Shown: positions 1 to 11,866, counted from the first letter of the stretch. The stretch: DNA of 64,000 nucleotides from Selaginella moellendorffii (GCF_000143415.4 NW_003314329.1:398619-462618), one strand, 5' to 3'. Notes: generated by a model not told the origin, from the letters alone. Translations and numbers: made by a program.

Positions 1-3000
1 GGCATCAAAAGGTCCTAGGAGTGGGCTTGTCCTTGAGGAGTAGCAAGTCGGGAAGACATGGCTCTCCATTACAGTTCACGTGTGAACTTGTAGGTAAGGT
101 GGTGGATAGAAAAGGGCCAATGATGGAACGACTTTGGGATCTTGGGAACAGTGCAAGGTTTTCCTCATTGAGTTGAGGATGTGATCCGGATGAGCATTTG
201 TTTCAGCAAATTGGCTAAGGTTGTTGTGGTAAACAACTAAAGTTGGGATCACGGGAAAGATAGAGACTCCAAAACAATAAAGGAGTCACAAGATTATCCT
301 CATATAGTTGAGGTTGGTGCTCATGAATGTGAGACCAAAGGTAATGACCGTGGAAGGTCAAATACGGAAGAGGACTCAAGTCCTTGAAATGGTAGCCAGG
401 GCTACCTCCAATAAATGCTGGAACAACCCAAGGAGTTGGGGGTGTATTTAGAGGATAAATTGGTATTTTTATCACATGGACAAGTGGTTCTAAGGGGCAA
501 AAGGTTGCCCCTAGAGAACAAATCAAGTGTCAAAGTAACACTTGCAAAAGACATGAATACAAGGAGTTGTATTCTAGTGAGTTAGCACCTCAAAAGTAAG
601 ACCTCATAGGTCATCGGATTAACAAAGTTCAAAAGGTTGAATGACTCCAATAGAGTCAAGGAATAATCCTAAGGGCTTGAGGAAAACATTTGGACTGAGG
701 TGTGTGGTGCCTCACGAAGGATGGGGAGGATCTTGAGATCCAAGCATGAGAGCAGTATGTATCTCATTGATGGCAGAAGATGCTATGCTAAAGTTGTGGG
801 AAAGAGTTTCCCGGAAGAAAACAACTTTGACACAAAGTTGTGCATAAACTCTATGGTGCAGTGCTAATGGATAATTGGCCTAAGAGACAACTATATTAGT
901 CTTGGCAAAAATACCTGGACACAAGTAAGAAGTGTCATAAAGGTAGGCTCGTGGAGCCAATGGTGTGGAGACACCGAAGGTGCCAAAGTGTACTGCCTTG
1001 AGGTCAAGTTGGTGGGCTTATGAGAACCCCTTCCAAAGGAATCCCAATGGAAATGGGAATAGCATAGCCTAAGCTGGAAGGCATGCGGTTAGAGTGTGGT
1101 GACCCAGATAATGATGGAGGTGTGGAAGCACCAACAATGAGTTGTAGGACTTGACAACTATGAAGAAACTACCTAAGACTTCTTATTGGGATAAGGAAGT
1201 TCAATATACCCTTATGAGGGATAAATTGCTTATGTTGCGACATAGTAAGTCAATGTCGAAAAGGGAATGTTCATTGTCAGAGAGGCCATCATTGGGACAC
1301 CCAAACACTCTAGAACACCAGAAGGGGGTATTTGGTGTCATGAGGGCAATGGATAATGCCCAAGGGACAAAGTCCCTAGCGAATGAAGGATAGGAGGTGC
1401 TATCCAAATGTCCAAAGTTGTGGAGATAGGAGAAGTTCGTCTACCCAAATTGGACAAAGCCAAAAAGGGATTTTGGCAAGGTTAGTAATGGGCATATAAA
1501 GGCCCATAAGTAGCAACAGTGATTCTAGTGTGTGGGATTATAAGGTGAGCAAACTCGGATTGAGGAACCACTCCCTAGGCTGTCGGGTAAGTTCATCCCT
1601 ATGAATACTTGCCAAGGCATGGTAAAAAGTGCAAAGCTATCTTCCTAGTCTGGAAGAGAATAACCGAAGGAAATGTATGAGGCCAAAATGCAAGTAGTAT
1701 AAGGATAGAACCGAACCATAGGAATTGATAGGCATGACCAAGGGTGGTTATGCAAGTTGGGAGTAGAAAATCAAGTGGGTGCTCAAGCATGTTGTTACTA
1801 GCAATCGGGATGCCATGGAGAGTCTAAGGCATGGGATTGTCCATGTTAGACTATATGGTAATTGGAAAGCTTGCGAAATGAGAGGCCTTAGCAAGCCAAG
1901 GAATAGAGTTCCTTGAACGTTCCCCTAGGTAGATAAGTACCTAGTCAGCCAAGTGTAAATGGTTCATAGGATGCGCAAAATCAAAGTGGCACAGCAGAAA
2001 CGTGGTCTTGAAGCTTACCATGAGGCGAGGCTATCAAGATTGGGGAAGTAGTTCCCGAGTGTTCAAAGAAAGGGGTTTGAACGAAAGTTGATGGTTAAAG
2101 ACTTTCACGTTTATGCATGAACCATGTCACAGTGGCCGAATGACTTGCTAAGTGAGATTGGCAAGTCGGGGGGAACGAATACCCTAGTTGAAGGAGCCAA
2201 CTTCAAAGGGGTGGCCCAAGGGGCTGAGCATGGAGGGGTTCATGCATGATCACAAAACATGTCAAGTGAGAGGACTTGGCAATGCGGAGGAACTAGGTTC
2301 CTAAACTATGATCTGTAGCGCGCTTTAAATATAAGTTGGTGCACCGGCGTGGGGAGTCACGCCAGGCATCTAGGGTGATGCCATCTGTAGATGCATATAC
2401 GGAGGTTGGGTTTGAGTCCCAACCCTTTAGTGCTTAGGTTCGAGTCATAAATCACTAGGGCGTGGTGATGGTTTGGAATATAAGGACACTCATATTTCGG
2501 TGGTCATGGACTCTCAGTGAGGAGACTGGTTTGGGCACACCGCCAAGTGAGGGATGCCTCGGTGTCGTGATGCACGGTTAGATTGCTTAGAGTGAAAGCT
2601 CGGCATATCTAACTTGAACACTTTGGTGCAAAAGGCACCAAGGACGTGGTGAATAAGATGGGGACACCCAGTCTCAGTTGTTATGGATCCTTGGCCGGAA
2701 GGGCTGGCTTGGGCGCACTGCCAAGTATGGGGGTCATAGTCAACAGTTTAAAAGGGGGTCTGGAAGACCTAATTCCTATTGGTAGACCTATTAAGGGGTC
2801 AAGATGAGATCATCAGGTGATCTTGTGGCTAAACAAAGACAAGGTCTTTGTTTGGGTTAAAGAATATAATTCCCAGTTCAAAGTGTTGATTTGAACTATT
2901 GATAATGGTGTGACTTGGTCAAGGTGACCAAGTGAGAAGGACACCTAAAGAGAAATCAATTGTGCCAATACAATGGTATAGTAAGTCCAAGAAAGTAGTC

Positions 3001-5516
3001 TCGGGGAGAGACCCATGGAAGGGTCGCAAAGTTGGGCCGTGGACGAAGCTCGAAGCAGAAATTGCTAAAGAGACCTACTAAGGGTGAGCACCTGCTGGAC
3101 TTAGCAAAGTAGAGCCTTTGCCATGGAACCAAAAGGACACCTCAAGAATGGAGATAGTGATCCTATGATGCTCAATGCAACAATCAATGGATAAAAACAA
3201 AAGATTAGTGGCCAAGTGTGGGCCATGGAGTTCATTGGAAGGAATCCAAATGGCAAAGTTAGGCATGGAACACTAGTGTGTTGGATGCTAACGGATTGTG
3301 AGAAAGGAAGTGTGCTTCCAAGGATGGATTCCCAAATGCTCCAAGTTAGCAAAGGTGAAAGCTCCAAGGGAGGGAGCGGCCAAGTAGCCAAAAGATAGGG
3401 CTGTGGATAGCTCTAGCACAACTTACAACGGCTGGAATTTGGTGCCAAAAGTGGCATAAAATAGAAAGGAGGACGATGACGCCCTCAAGTGAGGAGCTTC
3501 CTAGGATGGGAAGTGAAGTTGCACAATATATGTAGTGAAAGGTGTCAAAGACACCAAAGAAATTGATTTCGAGAAGTCAAAATTAAAAAGTTCCAAGGTG
3601 AATTGGTTATGTCAATAGAAGTTGGGACTACTCAAGAATGAGTAGTGGAATTGAGTTAGAGAAGGTGTCTCTAACGGGTTTAGCGAGAACTGAACCAATA
3701 AAAGGGAGCAAACCACCTCAGGTGGCCGAATGAGTCTCTATGTTGGAGAGACTATGCCCCTTAGAGGATGGACAAGGCATGGTGAGCCTTCGGGGTCAAA
3801 CTATAGACAAATATTGGCTGGGTGCCAAGGATGGAAATGGTAATACCTGCAGTATTACTTTATAAAAGGGTTTACTGTTCAATGAGGACATCAAACTTCG
3901 TCTATGGGTGGTGGAGTTGTGAGACACAAATCCCTAAGCCCCAAAGTGGAGCCGAAAGGGTGCCACGTGGTAGTGGCTGAAGCAAAAGCCAAACGAGCGT
4001 AACACGTTTGGACTAAAAGGCTCCGATTTGAAAGGTTGAGAGCAGAGTGGAACTTCCAATGGAGTGCTCAAGGAACAAGCATGAAGCGAGCAATAAGCGA
4101 GGCTCCAAAAAGGGACCCAAAAGAACCAACACATGACACGTGGAAGTGTCCGAGATGGAGTCTGAGATGGAGTCCGGGATGGACCGAGATGGAGTCCGAG
4201 ATGGACCCGAGATGGAGTCCGAGATAGACCCGAGATGGAGTCTGAGATGGACTGAAACGGAGTCCGAGATGGAGTCCGGGATGGACCGAAATGGAGTCCG
4301 AGATGGACCGAGACGGAGTCCGAGATGGACCCAAGATGGAGTCCGAGATGGACCCGAAATGGAGTCCGAGATGGACCCAAGATGGAGTCCGAGGTCGAGA
4401 CCGAGACCAGGACCGAGATCGGGACCGAGACCGAGACCGAGACCAAGATCGGGACCGAGATCAAGACCAAGTCCAAGTCCGAGTCCGAGTTCGAGTCCGA
4501 GTCCGAGTTCGAGTCTGAGAGGGTGAAAGCCCAAAGCGTTCGTCTCCCAGACCCTGGGGGGTTTGGTGAGCTCCAAAAGTATAGTGAGGGGGAGGATTGC
4601 AGTGGAGCCAGTTTGGCCAGGAAAGGCCAGTTTGGCCCAGGAAGGCTGTACCCAGTGTTGGGTGATGAGTTGCCCACTGGGAAGTCCAAGACTAGAGTGA
4701 ACACGGACCGACAAGCGGGGTAGTTTGGTGAATTGTTCAAGAGCCGGCTCTAGTTCCCCCGGGAGATCGACTGGCCAATGCTCCCAGTCCAAGTGTGGGT
4801 GGCACTACCTACTTGGATACCTGGCGTGGCTCAACGGAACCTCGCTCTAAGCCCATGGCTAGAGCACCCAAAGGTGGAAGGCGAGGAGAGTACCCACGAG
4901 GCTTGCGTATGGCCACGGTGTTCCAAAATGTTGTCCCAAAGGCCCAGACTGTGGAAAGGAAGAGGAGTAGTCCTCTGGTGTAGTGACCAAGGATACAGTT
5001 GTGCAATGAGGAAGTCCCAGAGGACTGTGGGACTTAATGGCTGGGCCTACGGGCCTTGATCTAGTGGCAGTATTGGTGAACATGGCCATGGGCGGAAAAG
5101 GGACTTGGCAGGAACTGACAAAGGGATGTTGGGGAAAGCTATTCCCCATGTCTATGGGCATCCTAAGGATGCTAAGGAGTGGATCTAGGATGACCACTCG
5201 TGGATAGACAGCCTAGTCTTAGAGAGACGGGATTGTGATGCAAGTGGTATTGGACCATCAGTGTGGCAAAGGTGAATAGGTATGGCCTTAGCGTAATGGG
5301 CCAATATGTCAGTGGTACCTTTGGGTGTCGGTCTTGGGACTGGACACGTGGAGCACTTGGACCAAGTGCAAGGGAGGAGTGGCATGGATGCCATTCTCGG
5401 GACTACTAAGTCCCAAGTCCTGAATTGGACTTAAGGAGGTTGTGAATAAGACTCTTCTAAAGGGTCAGAGGTGTGGTTAAGTGACAAAAGTAGAATGGAA
5501 AATTTACTCACTTCCA
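1..5516. repeat. Non-coding repetitive stretch, purine-rich on the plus strand
   Basis: No convincing coding exon is visible on either strand in this 5.5 kb. The plus strand is rich in G and A throughout. Short phrases recur imperfectly; for example 'gggcacaccgccaagtgagg' near 2530 and 'gggcgcactgccaagtatgg' near 2710 are diverged copies. The texture resembles the non-coding part or long terminal repeat of a large plant retroelement, but neither LTR ends nor a primer site were found, so the class is undetermined. The stretch ends at a 45-bp sequence (5517-5561) that recurs at 16262-16306. Confidence 0.45.
4149..4530. repeat. Minisatellite grading into a hexamer repeat
   Basis: From about 4149 to 4395 the DNA is built from imperfect units around 'gatggagtccgagatggacc' (about 20-24 bases). 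From about 4395 to 4530 this simplifies to hexamers of the gaccga/gtccga type. The repeat has no stop codons in several frames, which is why long open frames appear here on both strands; they are composition artefacts. The 6-base core (gaccga, gtccga) is shared by both halves, so one probably grew from the other by slippage. Confidence 0.85.
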
Positions 5517-5561
5517 GATAGTTAGATTTCAGTAGGGCATGACAGTAGGCATCGATCGTAG
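5517..5561 (+). repeat. 45-bp dispersed repeat, copy 1
   Basis: The segment starting 'gatagttagatttcagt' and ending 'catcgatcgtag' matches 16262-16306 with one T/C mismatch. Flanking DNA is unrelated on both sides. In this copy it joins the non-coding repeat on the left directly to the 5' end of a broken PPR gene. It may be a recombination junction or the end of a mobile element. Confidence 0.7.
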
Positions 5562-7374
5562 CAAGTGCAAGACCCCTGCACACGGCACAAGAAGTTCACC
5601 ATAGGATCAGGCCCCTCCTCAAGTGTGACGATGTTTTCCTTTTGAATCATGTATGGGAAATGTGGGAGCGTGGATCTCGTGCGTCAGATCTTCGATGCGA
5701 GCGTCGTGAAAGATTCTTTCACCTGGAATCTCATGCTCACTGCCTACTGCAGCAACGGGCACATCCACAAGGCCAAGAACGTCTACGATTCGATGCCCAG
5801 GTGGAACATTGTCTCCTGCAATTGTATGCCCACGGCATATGCCCAAAACAGGCATATTCAGGAGGCCACGAGGTTCTTTTTCGTTTTAATGCAAGGCCGG
5901 GATATTGTTTCCTGGAATGCTATCTTTTCTGCATATGCGCACAATGGGTATCTGGAAGATGCCAAACAAATTTTTGAATTCATGCCAAAGTGGAACCTCT
6001 TGTCATGGACTGCCATGGTTGCAGTATATCCACAGCTAGGATTCTTTAATCACGCAAGGCGAATACTGGAAACTATGCCAGAACAAGATCTCATTTCGTT
6101 GACGGCCATGATTTCTGCTTATGCCCAAAACGGACACGTGGCAGAAGCGAAGCGGCTGTTTTACGAGGACATTCCGCAGCATAATCTTGTATCGTGGAAT
6201 GCCATGGTCGCGACGTGTAGCTGGAATGTCCGGGAGGCGAAAGAGGTATTTGATTCCGCCCCGGAAAGGGACACGGTGACGTGGAATGCTATGCTTTTGG
6301 CCTATGCCCATTGCGGGCATCTTCAGGACACGGTGGACGTTTTTTGCCATGCCACAGTGAAACGTGGTTTCGTGGAACGCCATGTTGGATTCTTACGTGG
6401 AAAACCACGAGTGGATGGAAGCAAAAGCTTTGTTTGAGAAAATGCCCAAGTGGAACATTGTATCATGGACGTCTATGCTATCGATATGTGCCGCAAATGG
6501 GCATATTGACGATGCTAAGGCAGTCTTTGACACAATGCCAGAAAGAAACATTATCTCTTGGAACACCATGCTAGGTGCATTTGTGCAGAAACAATGCTTA
6601 GAATATGCCAAGAGCTTCTTTGACTCAATGCCAGAGCATGATACTGTATCTTGGAACATTATTGTAGCCGCATATGCTGAAAAAGGGCATCTTGAACAGA
6701 AGCTAGCAATGGATATGCCACAGAGAACCTTGGCATCCTCAAACGCGTTGCTGTGTGGATATTCCCAAATCGGGCATATGGAGGAGGCTTGGCAAGCCTT
6801 CCATACCGTGCTCGAGCGTGATGTAGTGACGTGGACAGCCATGCTGGCGGCATATGCTCAGAATGGGAACCTCGGGCTGAGCAGGAGGATCTTTGACGCG
6901 ATGCCCGCCAGGAATGTGGTGACGTGGAGCGCCCTGATTGCTGGCTACGCCCAGAACGGGCAGCCCAGGACCACGCTGGAGCTCTTTCACGTGTCTGTGC
7001 TTTTCATCTCGATCATGCTGTCGTCCAGCCATGCTGGCAAGCTTGACGCTTGCCGGGCATCCCTCGTGGCCATGACACTGGACTATGACATGAGGCCGGA
7101 AAGCCAGCACTACTCGTGCATGGTGGATGTGTTAAGCAGGGCGGGCCATTTGGAAGATGCCAAGGACTTGATTGTGAATATGCCCTATTTGCCCCATGCA
7201 GCATATTGGAGGAGCCTCCTAGGCGCTTGCAGCAGGAGTGGCGATGGGAATGGTGCTGCCGCTGCCAAGAGCGTGCTCGATCTGGAATGTAGGGATGGAG
7301 CAGGATACATGCTTCTGGCCAATGCCTACAGTGTTATGATCCGGCGCAAAAAGACAAAGATCTCGTTGCCCTAG
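5562..7374 (+). pseudogene. Broken PPR gene interrupted near its stop by a retrotransposon
   Basis: The product is a chain of about 31-residue pentatricopeptide repeats of the form 'VSWNAMLxAYAQxGHxxxA', the type found in plant organellar RNA-binding proteins. Three lesions are visible. Near 5640 a few bases are missing between 'DDVFLLNHV' and 'MYGKCGSV', shifting the frame. Near 6335-6350 the frame shifts again. At 6357-6359 a TGA stands where the repeat pattern (MPQ-W-NVVSW) calls for a Trp codon. The longest readable parts are 5649-6437 and 6364-7374. The original ending is still visible across the LTR insertion: Asn-Ala-Tyr-Ser-Met then TGA, split between 7321-7331 and 12241-12247. As it stands the second part reads into the LTR and stops at 7372-7374. 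There is no DYW domain. Confidence 0.85.
7327..7331 (+). other. Target-site duplication TACAG, left copy
   Basis: TACAG lies directly before the left LTR and is repeated at 12236-12240 directly after the right LTR. A 5-bp duplication is typical of LTR retrotransposon integrase, and fixes the insertion point inside the PPR reading frame. Confidence 0.95.
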
Positions 7375-7564
7375 ACTATGCTACGCCACCTCTTGAGGTT
7401 CCTCACCACCCAACCACCCCTGAGCTACCTCAAAAGCTCCACTGCGCCGCCACTCCACCGTGAGCCCTAGGGTAGGTTAAGTCCCTTACCCTAACATGCC
7501 TTAATATACCCTTGAGCCTCCCTTTGACCGACGTTGACCACGTAGTCAAAGCTAGCGCCTAACA
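7332..7564 (-). repeat. Left LTR (3' LTR of the element)
   Basis: 233 bp beginning 'tgttatgatccggcg' and ending 'cctaaca'. It aligns without gaps to 12003-12235 with five transitions. It supplies the new stop codon (TAG at 7372-7374) for the interrupted PPR frame. Confidence 0.95.
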
Positions 7565-7580
7565 ATTCTTCCCCCCCAAC
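7565..7580 (-). other. Polypurine tract
   Basis: Immediately inside the left LTR the minus strand reads 'TTGGGGGGGAAGAAT', a purine run at the correct place to prime plus-strand DNA synthesis in an LTR retrotransposon read on the minus strand. Confidence 0.85.
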
Positions 7581-7638
7581 AAAGTCCTTGTCCCAAGGAC
7601 GAGTTGTACCAGTGATCACCCTTTCTGGGGAATCCTGC

Positions 7639-8607
7639 TCAAGCTCCTGGTCCATCTTCCACAGCCGTATACATCAAGGAGGCATTGGGCCCGTCACTCC
7701 GAGATAGTACACCTTTCAACTGGCTGACATAAAATACCGGATGAATTTTCACCCCAGCTGGCAGCCGCACCCGATAAGCCGCTTTACCAATGCGCTCCAA
7801 CACTTCATATGGACCAGCATATCGATGGGAGAGTTTATCACTCTTCCCTATCCGTAAAGGCACCAAGGTGTTCCGCCGCTCACTTGACGGAAAGATCACT
7901 CGCACAAAGACGAGATCACCCACCTTATATTCCCGGAATTGGCGATGCTCATTAGCAAACTTCTCCGCTCTATCTTGAGCTGCTTGCAAATTCTGTTTGC
8001 ACACCACCAGAATCTCATCAAGTTCTGTGGCCAGATCAGTTGCCTCGGAATCAAGCTTTTCTTGAACGTCCTTACTCAAATGCAATCCCAACTCCACCGC
8101 TGTTCGAGGATGCCTTCCAAACATCGCAAAGTAAGGACTTAGCTTGGTTCCACTGTGTTGGCTATTGTTGTAAGCAAATTGCACCAACGGAAGATATAGA
8201 TCCCATTGTCCTTGCCTTTGACCAATGCTACAACATAGCATATCCTCCACCACTTGATTCACACGCTCAGTTTGCCCATCCGTCTGAGGATGATCTCCAC
8301 TCGAGAGTTTCAAAGTCACTTGCATAACCTTTGCAAAGCTTTTCCAAAATCCACTGGTGAACTTTGAATCTCGATCACTAATGATGTCCTCCGGCAAACC
8401 AAAATTAGGAAAAACCTTCTCCAAGTAAACCGCAGCCAAGTCTGAGGCAGTGACAGTCTTCCGAAGAGCCAACAACCGCACATACTTCGTCAACCGATCC
8501 ACTATGACCCATACTTGCTCCTTTTGCCTCTGTGTTCGTGGCAAACAAGTGGTGAAGTCCATAGAGATACTACACCAACGGCTCTGAGGAATAGGTAAAG
8601 GTTGCAA
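7639..8607 (-). pseudogene. Retrotransposon integrase core and C-terminal part
   Basis: This 322-codon frame carries the integrase catalytic core. The three acidic residues lie in 'SISMDFTTCL', 'IISDRDSKF' and 'DGQTERVNQVVEDML', and the region ends in a C-terminal motif, 'HPVFYVSQLK'. No clear chromodomain follows before the stop. It is the continuation of the pol frame upstream (8570-9949). The two are separated by one extra G in a run of seven at about 8610, after 'PREKPGG'. The product would have inserted the cDNA into the host genome. Confidence 0.9.
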
Positions 8608-9949
8608 AAGTCCCCCCCGGCTTCTCCCGTGGCACCTTAACCCGCTGATAAAGCTCGCATGATTTACAATACTTGAGGATATCAGCCTTCATATTCCTCC
8701 AATAAAAGTTGCGCTTAATCAACTCATACGTCTTCTTCCCCCCAAAATGACCGGCCTCTGGACGATCATGATAGTGGAATAAAACTTGAGTAATTAACGC
8801 ATCCACCTGTGGCAAATAGACACGGCCATTATAGTAGAGAATCCCATCCACCAATGAGAAAGGGGCTTCCATCTGGGCTCGCAAAGAGGCTACCTCAACA
8901 TCCTGAGCCTGAGCATGCTCAACCAATTGCCCAAACTCGCTGACCATCTTACTCAAATGATGACAAAATCGTGTTCGTAACGTTGTCACATGACGAACAC
9001 GAGATAAAGCATCCGCCACCACATTTGATTTTCCCGGACGATGCTCAATAGGAAACTCCCCAAACTCCATGAGTTTGACCATCCAATGAGCTTGCCTAGT
9101 GTTCAACTCCTTCTGTGTGAAAAGATACACAAGTGGTTTGTGATCTGTCAACACCACGAACACTGCACCATAAAGATAGTGCCGCCACGTCCGCAAAGCA
9201 TGAACAATAGAGAGTAACTCTTGCTCATATGTGGAATAGCGTTGCTCTGCGGAATTCAAAGTTCGACTCTCATATGCAATAGTCTGTCCCTTTTGCATGA
9301 GAACTCCTCCCAGTGCATAACCACTCGCATCGCATGTCACCTCGTAAGGTTTCGATGGATCAGCAATGCGAAGCACTGGAGCCTTGCTCAACAATCGTTT
9401 CAGCGCCACAAAACTCTCCTCTTGTGGCGTCTTCCACTCAAATGGCACATTCTTACGTAACAACCGCGTCAAAGGAATAGCCACCTCTGCAAACTTATGT
9501 TGGAAACGTCGGTAGTAACTAGCCATACCAAGAAAACTGCGCAACTTAGCCACTGTAGTCGGTGTAGGCCAGTTTTCCACCACAGCCACCTTCCTTGGAT
9601 CCGTCTTGACACCCTTAGATGTCACAATATGGCCTAGATATTCCACCTCCGACTTTGCAAATTCACATTTGCTCTTCTTCGCATAAAGTTTGCTGTCTCG
9701 AAGTAACAAAAGAACCTTGCGCAAATGCACCCTATGCTCCTCCGTATTCTTGCTAAAAACAAGAATATCGTCCAAGAAAATCTCCACAAACTCATGAAGA
9801 TAACGCCCAAAGACCTCCGTCATCAACCGAGTAAATGTGGCTGGTGCATTCGTCAAACCAAACGGCATAACTGTAAACTCAAAATGTCCGAAGCTTGTGT
9901 TGAATGCCGTCTTGGAGATAATCATCCATTGCAATCTGATGATATCCAC
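8570..9949 (-). pseudogene. Retrotransposon reverse transcriptase, RNase H and integrase zinc region
   Basis: The frame holds the reverse transcriptase palm, with 'FTVMPFGLTNAPATF' and the active-site motif 'FLDDILVFS'. It continues into RNase H ('TCDASGYALGG', 'STYEQELLSIVHALRTW') and the integrase zinc region ('HFGGKKTYELIKR' to 'CKSCELYQR'; the last Cys of the usual CELCQR form is Tyr here). Its beginning lies in another frame (9879 and up): one extra T near 9922 splits '[10 protein letters not shown]' from '[11 protein letters not shown]'. Its end is separated from the integrase core by another one-base slip near 8610. It copied element RNA into DNA. Confidence 0.92.
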
Positions 9950-10202
9950 TCCTCAGATCAATCTTGGTAAACACTCGTGCTTCACCAAGCTTGTCTAGGA
10001 TATCATCTACACGTGGCATCGGCATCTTATCCTTCACTGTCTTCTTGTTCAAAGCGCGGTAGTCAATACACATTTGCATTGAACCGTCCTTCTTCTTCAC
10101 AAGCAAGACTGGAGCACCAAATGGAGACTTACTTGGCTGAATGAATCCAAACTCAAGTAACTCCTTGACTTGTCGTTGAACTTCTTGCTCCTCCGCATAA
10201 CT

Positions 10203-10523
10203 TAACCGAAATGGACGCCAGTAAATTGGCCGCGTCCCCGGCTCCAATGTAATCCCATGCTCCACACCTCGTAATGGAGGCAATCCATGAGGAAGTTCAG
10301 ATGGAAAAACATCAGAAAACTCGTCGAGTACATCCCGTAACTGCGGACATTCAGCCTTGTAGTGTCCAAGTTCGCCGCAATGATGACAACCCTGTCTATA
10401 ATTCTTCACAAAGCATTTCTGCTTCTTGGACCCCTTTGCATTAGAAGTAGTCACCACCGACTTCAACTTGTGATGCTTGTTCCCATCCTTGTTACCACGG
10501 CGATCATCACAACGATTCTCGAC
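10203..10523. repeat. Internal duplicated segment, copy A
   Basis: About 320 bp match 10901-11220 almost exactly (offset 697). The segment carries the end of gag with the zinc knuckle and the first codons of reverse transcriptase. It sits to the left of the N gap, with copy B to the right, which suggests either an assembly artefact or a template switch. Confidence 0.9.
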
Positions 10524-10608
10524 ACGCTTAATGCTCCACTTTATCTCTGGATCCACCTTCACCAACCATGGCATCCCAAGGATGAGATCCACACGATGGA
10601 TATCCGCG

Positions 10609-10777
10609 NNNNNNNNNNNNNNNNNNNNNNNNNNNNNNNNNNNNNNNNNNNNNNNNNNNNNNNNNNNNNNNNNNNNNNNNNNNNNNNNNNNNNNNNNNNN
10701 NNNNNNNNNNNNNNNNNNNNNNNNNNNNNNNNNNNNNNNNNNNNNNNNNNNNNNNNNNNNNNNNNNNNNNNNNNNNN
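10609..10777. other. Assembly gap (169 N)
   Basis: A run of N interrupts the protease region of the retrotransposon. Its true length and content are unknown. Confidence 1.
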
Positions 10778-10845
10778 CGCTCCCACTATCCAATAAAATC
10801 CGCACTGGATCGCCACGGAACACGCCCTCCAGCATTAAAGCTGAT

Positions 10846-11866
10846 TCACGCATATCCTCGAGCTCCATCTTGTTCCACACACAGTTGAGTTGACGAGCAA
10901 TAACCGAATGGACGCCAGTAAATTGGCCGCGTCCCCGGCTCCAATGTAATCCCATGCTCCACACCTCGTAATGGAGGCAATCCATGAGGAAGTTCAGATG
11001 GAAAAACATCAGAAAACTCGTCGAGTACATCCCGTAACTGCGGACAATCAGCCTTGTAGTGTCCAAGTTCGCCGCAATGATGACAACCCTGTCTATAATT
11101 CTTCACAAAGAACTTCTGCTTCTTGGACCCCTTTGCATCTGAAGTAGTCACCACCGACTTCAACTTGTGATGCTTGTTCCCATCCTTGTGTCCACGGCGA
11201 TCATCACAACGATTCTCGACAGAAGGACTCCGCGAACGCTTGCGAGACTTGTGCTTGTCATTGTCAAGTCGACGAGCCGCATCAAAGAGCTCCTCCAAAC
11301 TCTTTGTAGGCTGAGAATGACGCAAGTGTTGCCGCATGCTCTCACTATGTAGGCCATCAATGAAGTAGGACTTGTTCTGATCTGGATCCTTCGTTGGAAC
11401 ACGACTAATCAAGCGAGTAAGCTTCTCAATATAATCCCCGAGCGTCATTTTCCCTTGCTGGAAATGGCGAAGTTCTGTACGAGCATTCTCCACGTCGTAA
11501 TGAGGGGCAAAACGTAAACGGAAAGCAGCCTCAAACTCATCCATGGTAGACACTGGTGGTTTCTTATCCACAACACGGGACTCCTCAAGCCAATTCCACC
11601 ATCGAAGACCCGCATCACGCAAAACCATCGGAATAGCCACTAAAGCCTCTGCATCTGGAGTTCCTCTAGCAGCCAAAAACTTCTTCACATTGGCTAGCCA
11701 AGCAAGACACTCGTCCACACCACCATCACTGGAAAAGGTTGGAATCTTGAGTCGATCTACCAAAGAAGGTTTACTTGGAGCGCTACCCCGTCCAGCCTCG
11801 AGTGCCTCAACACGCCCACGCATGGTATCCATCATGCCATGCATCTCGTCTTGCATCTCTTACTGA
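10846..11866 (-). pseudogene. Retrotransposon gag
   Basis: The frame encodes a gypsy-type capsid. A retrotransposon gag domain contains 'CLAWLANVKKFLAARGTPD', 'AGLRWWNWLEE' and 'LRHFQQGKMTLGDYIEK'. A basic stretch ('KHKSRKRSRSPS') follows, then one CCHC zinc knuckle, '[15 protein letters not shown]'. It then passes into the duplicated start of reverse transcriptase and ends in out-of-frame sequence. The initiator is probably upstream, near 11970, because a stop at about 11861 splits the N-terminal part ('MADQAERWNPIVDGG' lies just inside the primer site). Confidence 0.88.
10901..11220. repeat. Internal duplicated segment, copy B
   Basis: Matches 10203-10523 with a few substitutions and one indel near its start. 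At its left edge the reading frame runs from reverse transcriptase codons into unrelated sequence, which marks the breakpoint. Confidence 0.9.

Larger units (their letters stand above)
9879..10901 (-). pseudogene. Retrotransposon protease, duplicated gag knuckle and start of reverse transcriptase
   Basis: Reading on the minus strand from about 10901, an aspartic protease begins with 'VRILLDSGS', is cut by the 169-base N gap, and resumes with '[11 protein letters not shown]'. It then runs abruptly into a second copy of the gag tail, with the zinc knuckle '[15 protein letters not shown]'. From there it enters the reverse transcriptase N-terminal part ('[16 protein letters not shown]', '[17 protein letters not shown]'). 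The order protease then knuckle is wrong for this class and comes from a duplicated 320-bp segment. Confidence 0.85.

Noticed and set aside
3934..4792. Long open frames of 259-268 codons on the minus strand
   Set aside because: They are produced by the minisatellite, which lacks stops in several frames on both strands. The peptide is a low-complexity Gly/Leu/Ser/Pro repeat and no promoter or conserved flank is seen.
5649..6437. Treating the first half of the broken PPR gene as an intact separate gene
   Set aside because: Repeat units continue across the frame change with the same register, and codons upstream of 5649 also encode PPR sequence in another frame.
10477..10893. Plus-strand frames across the N gap
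   Set aside because: They run through unknown bases and lie opposite the retrotransposon protease.
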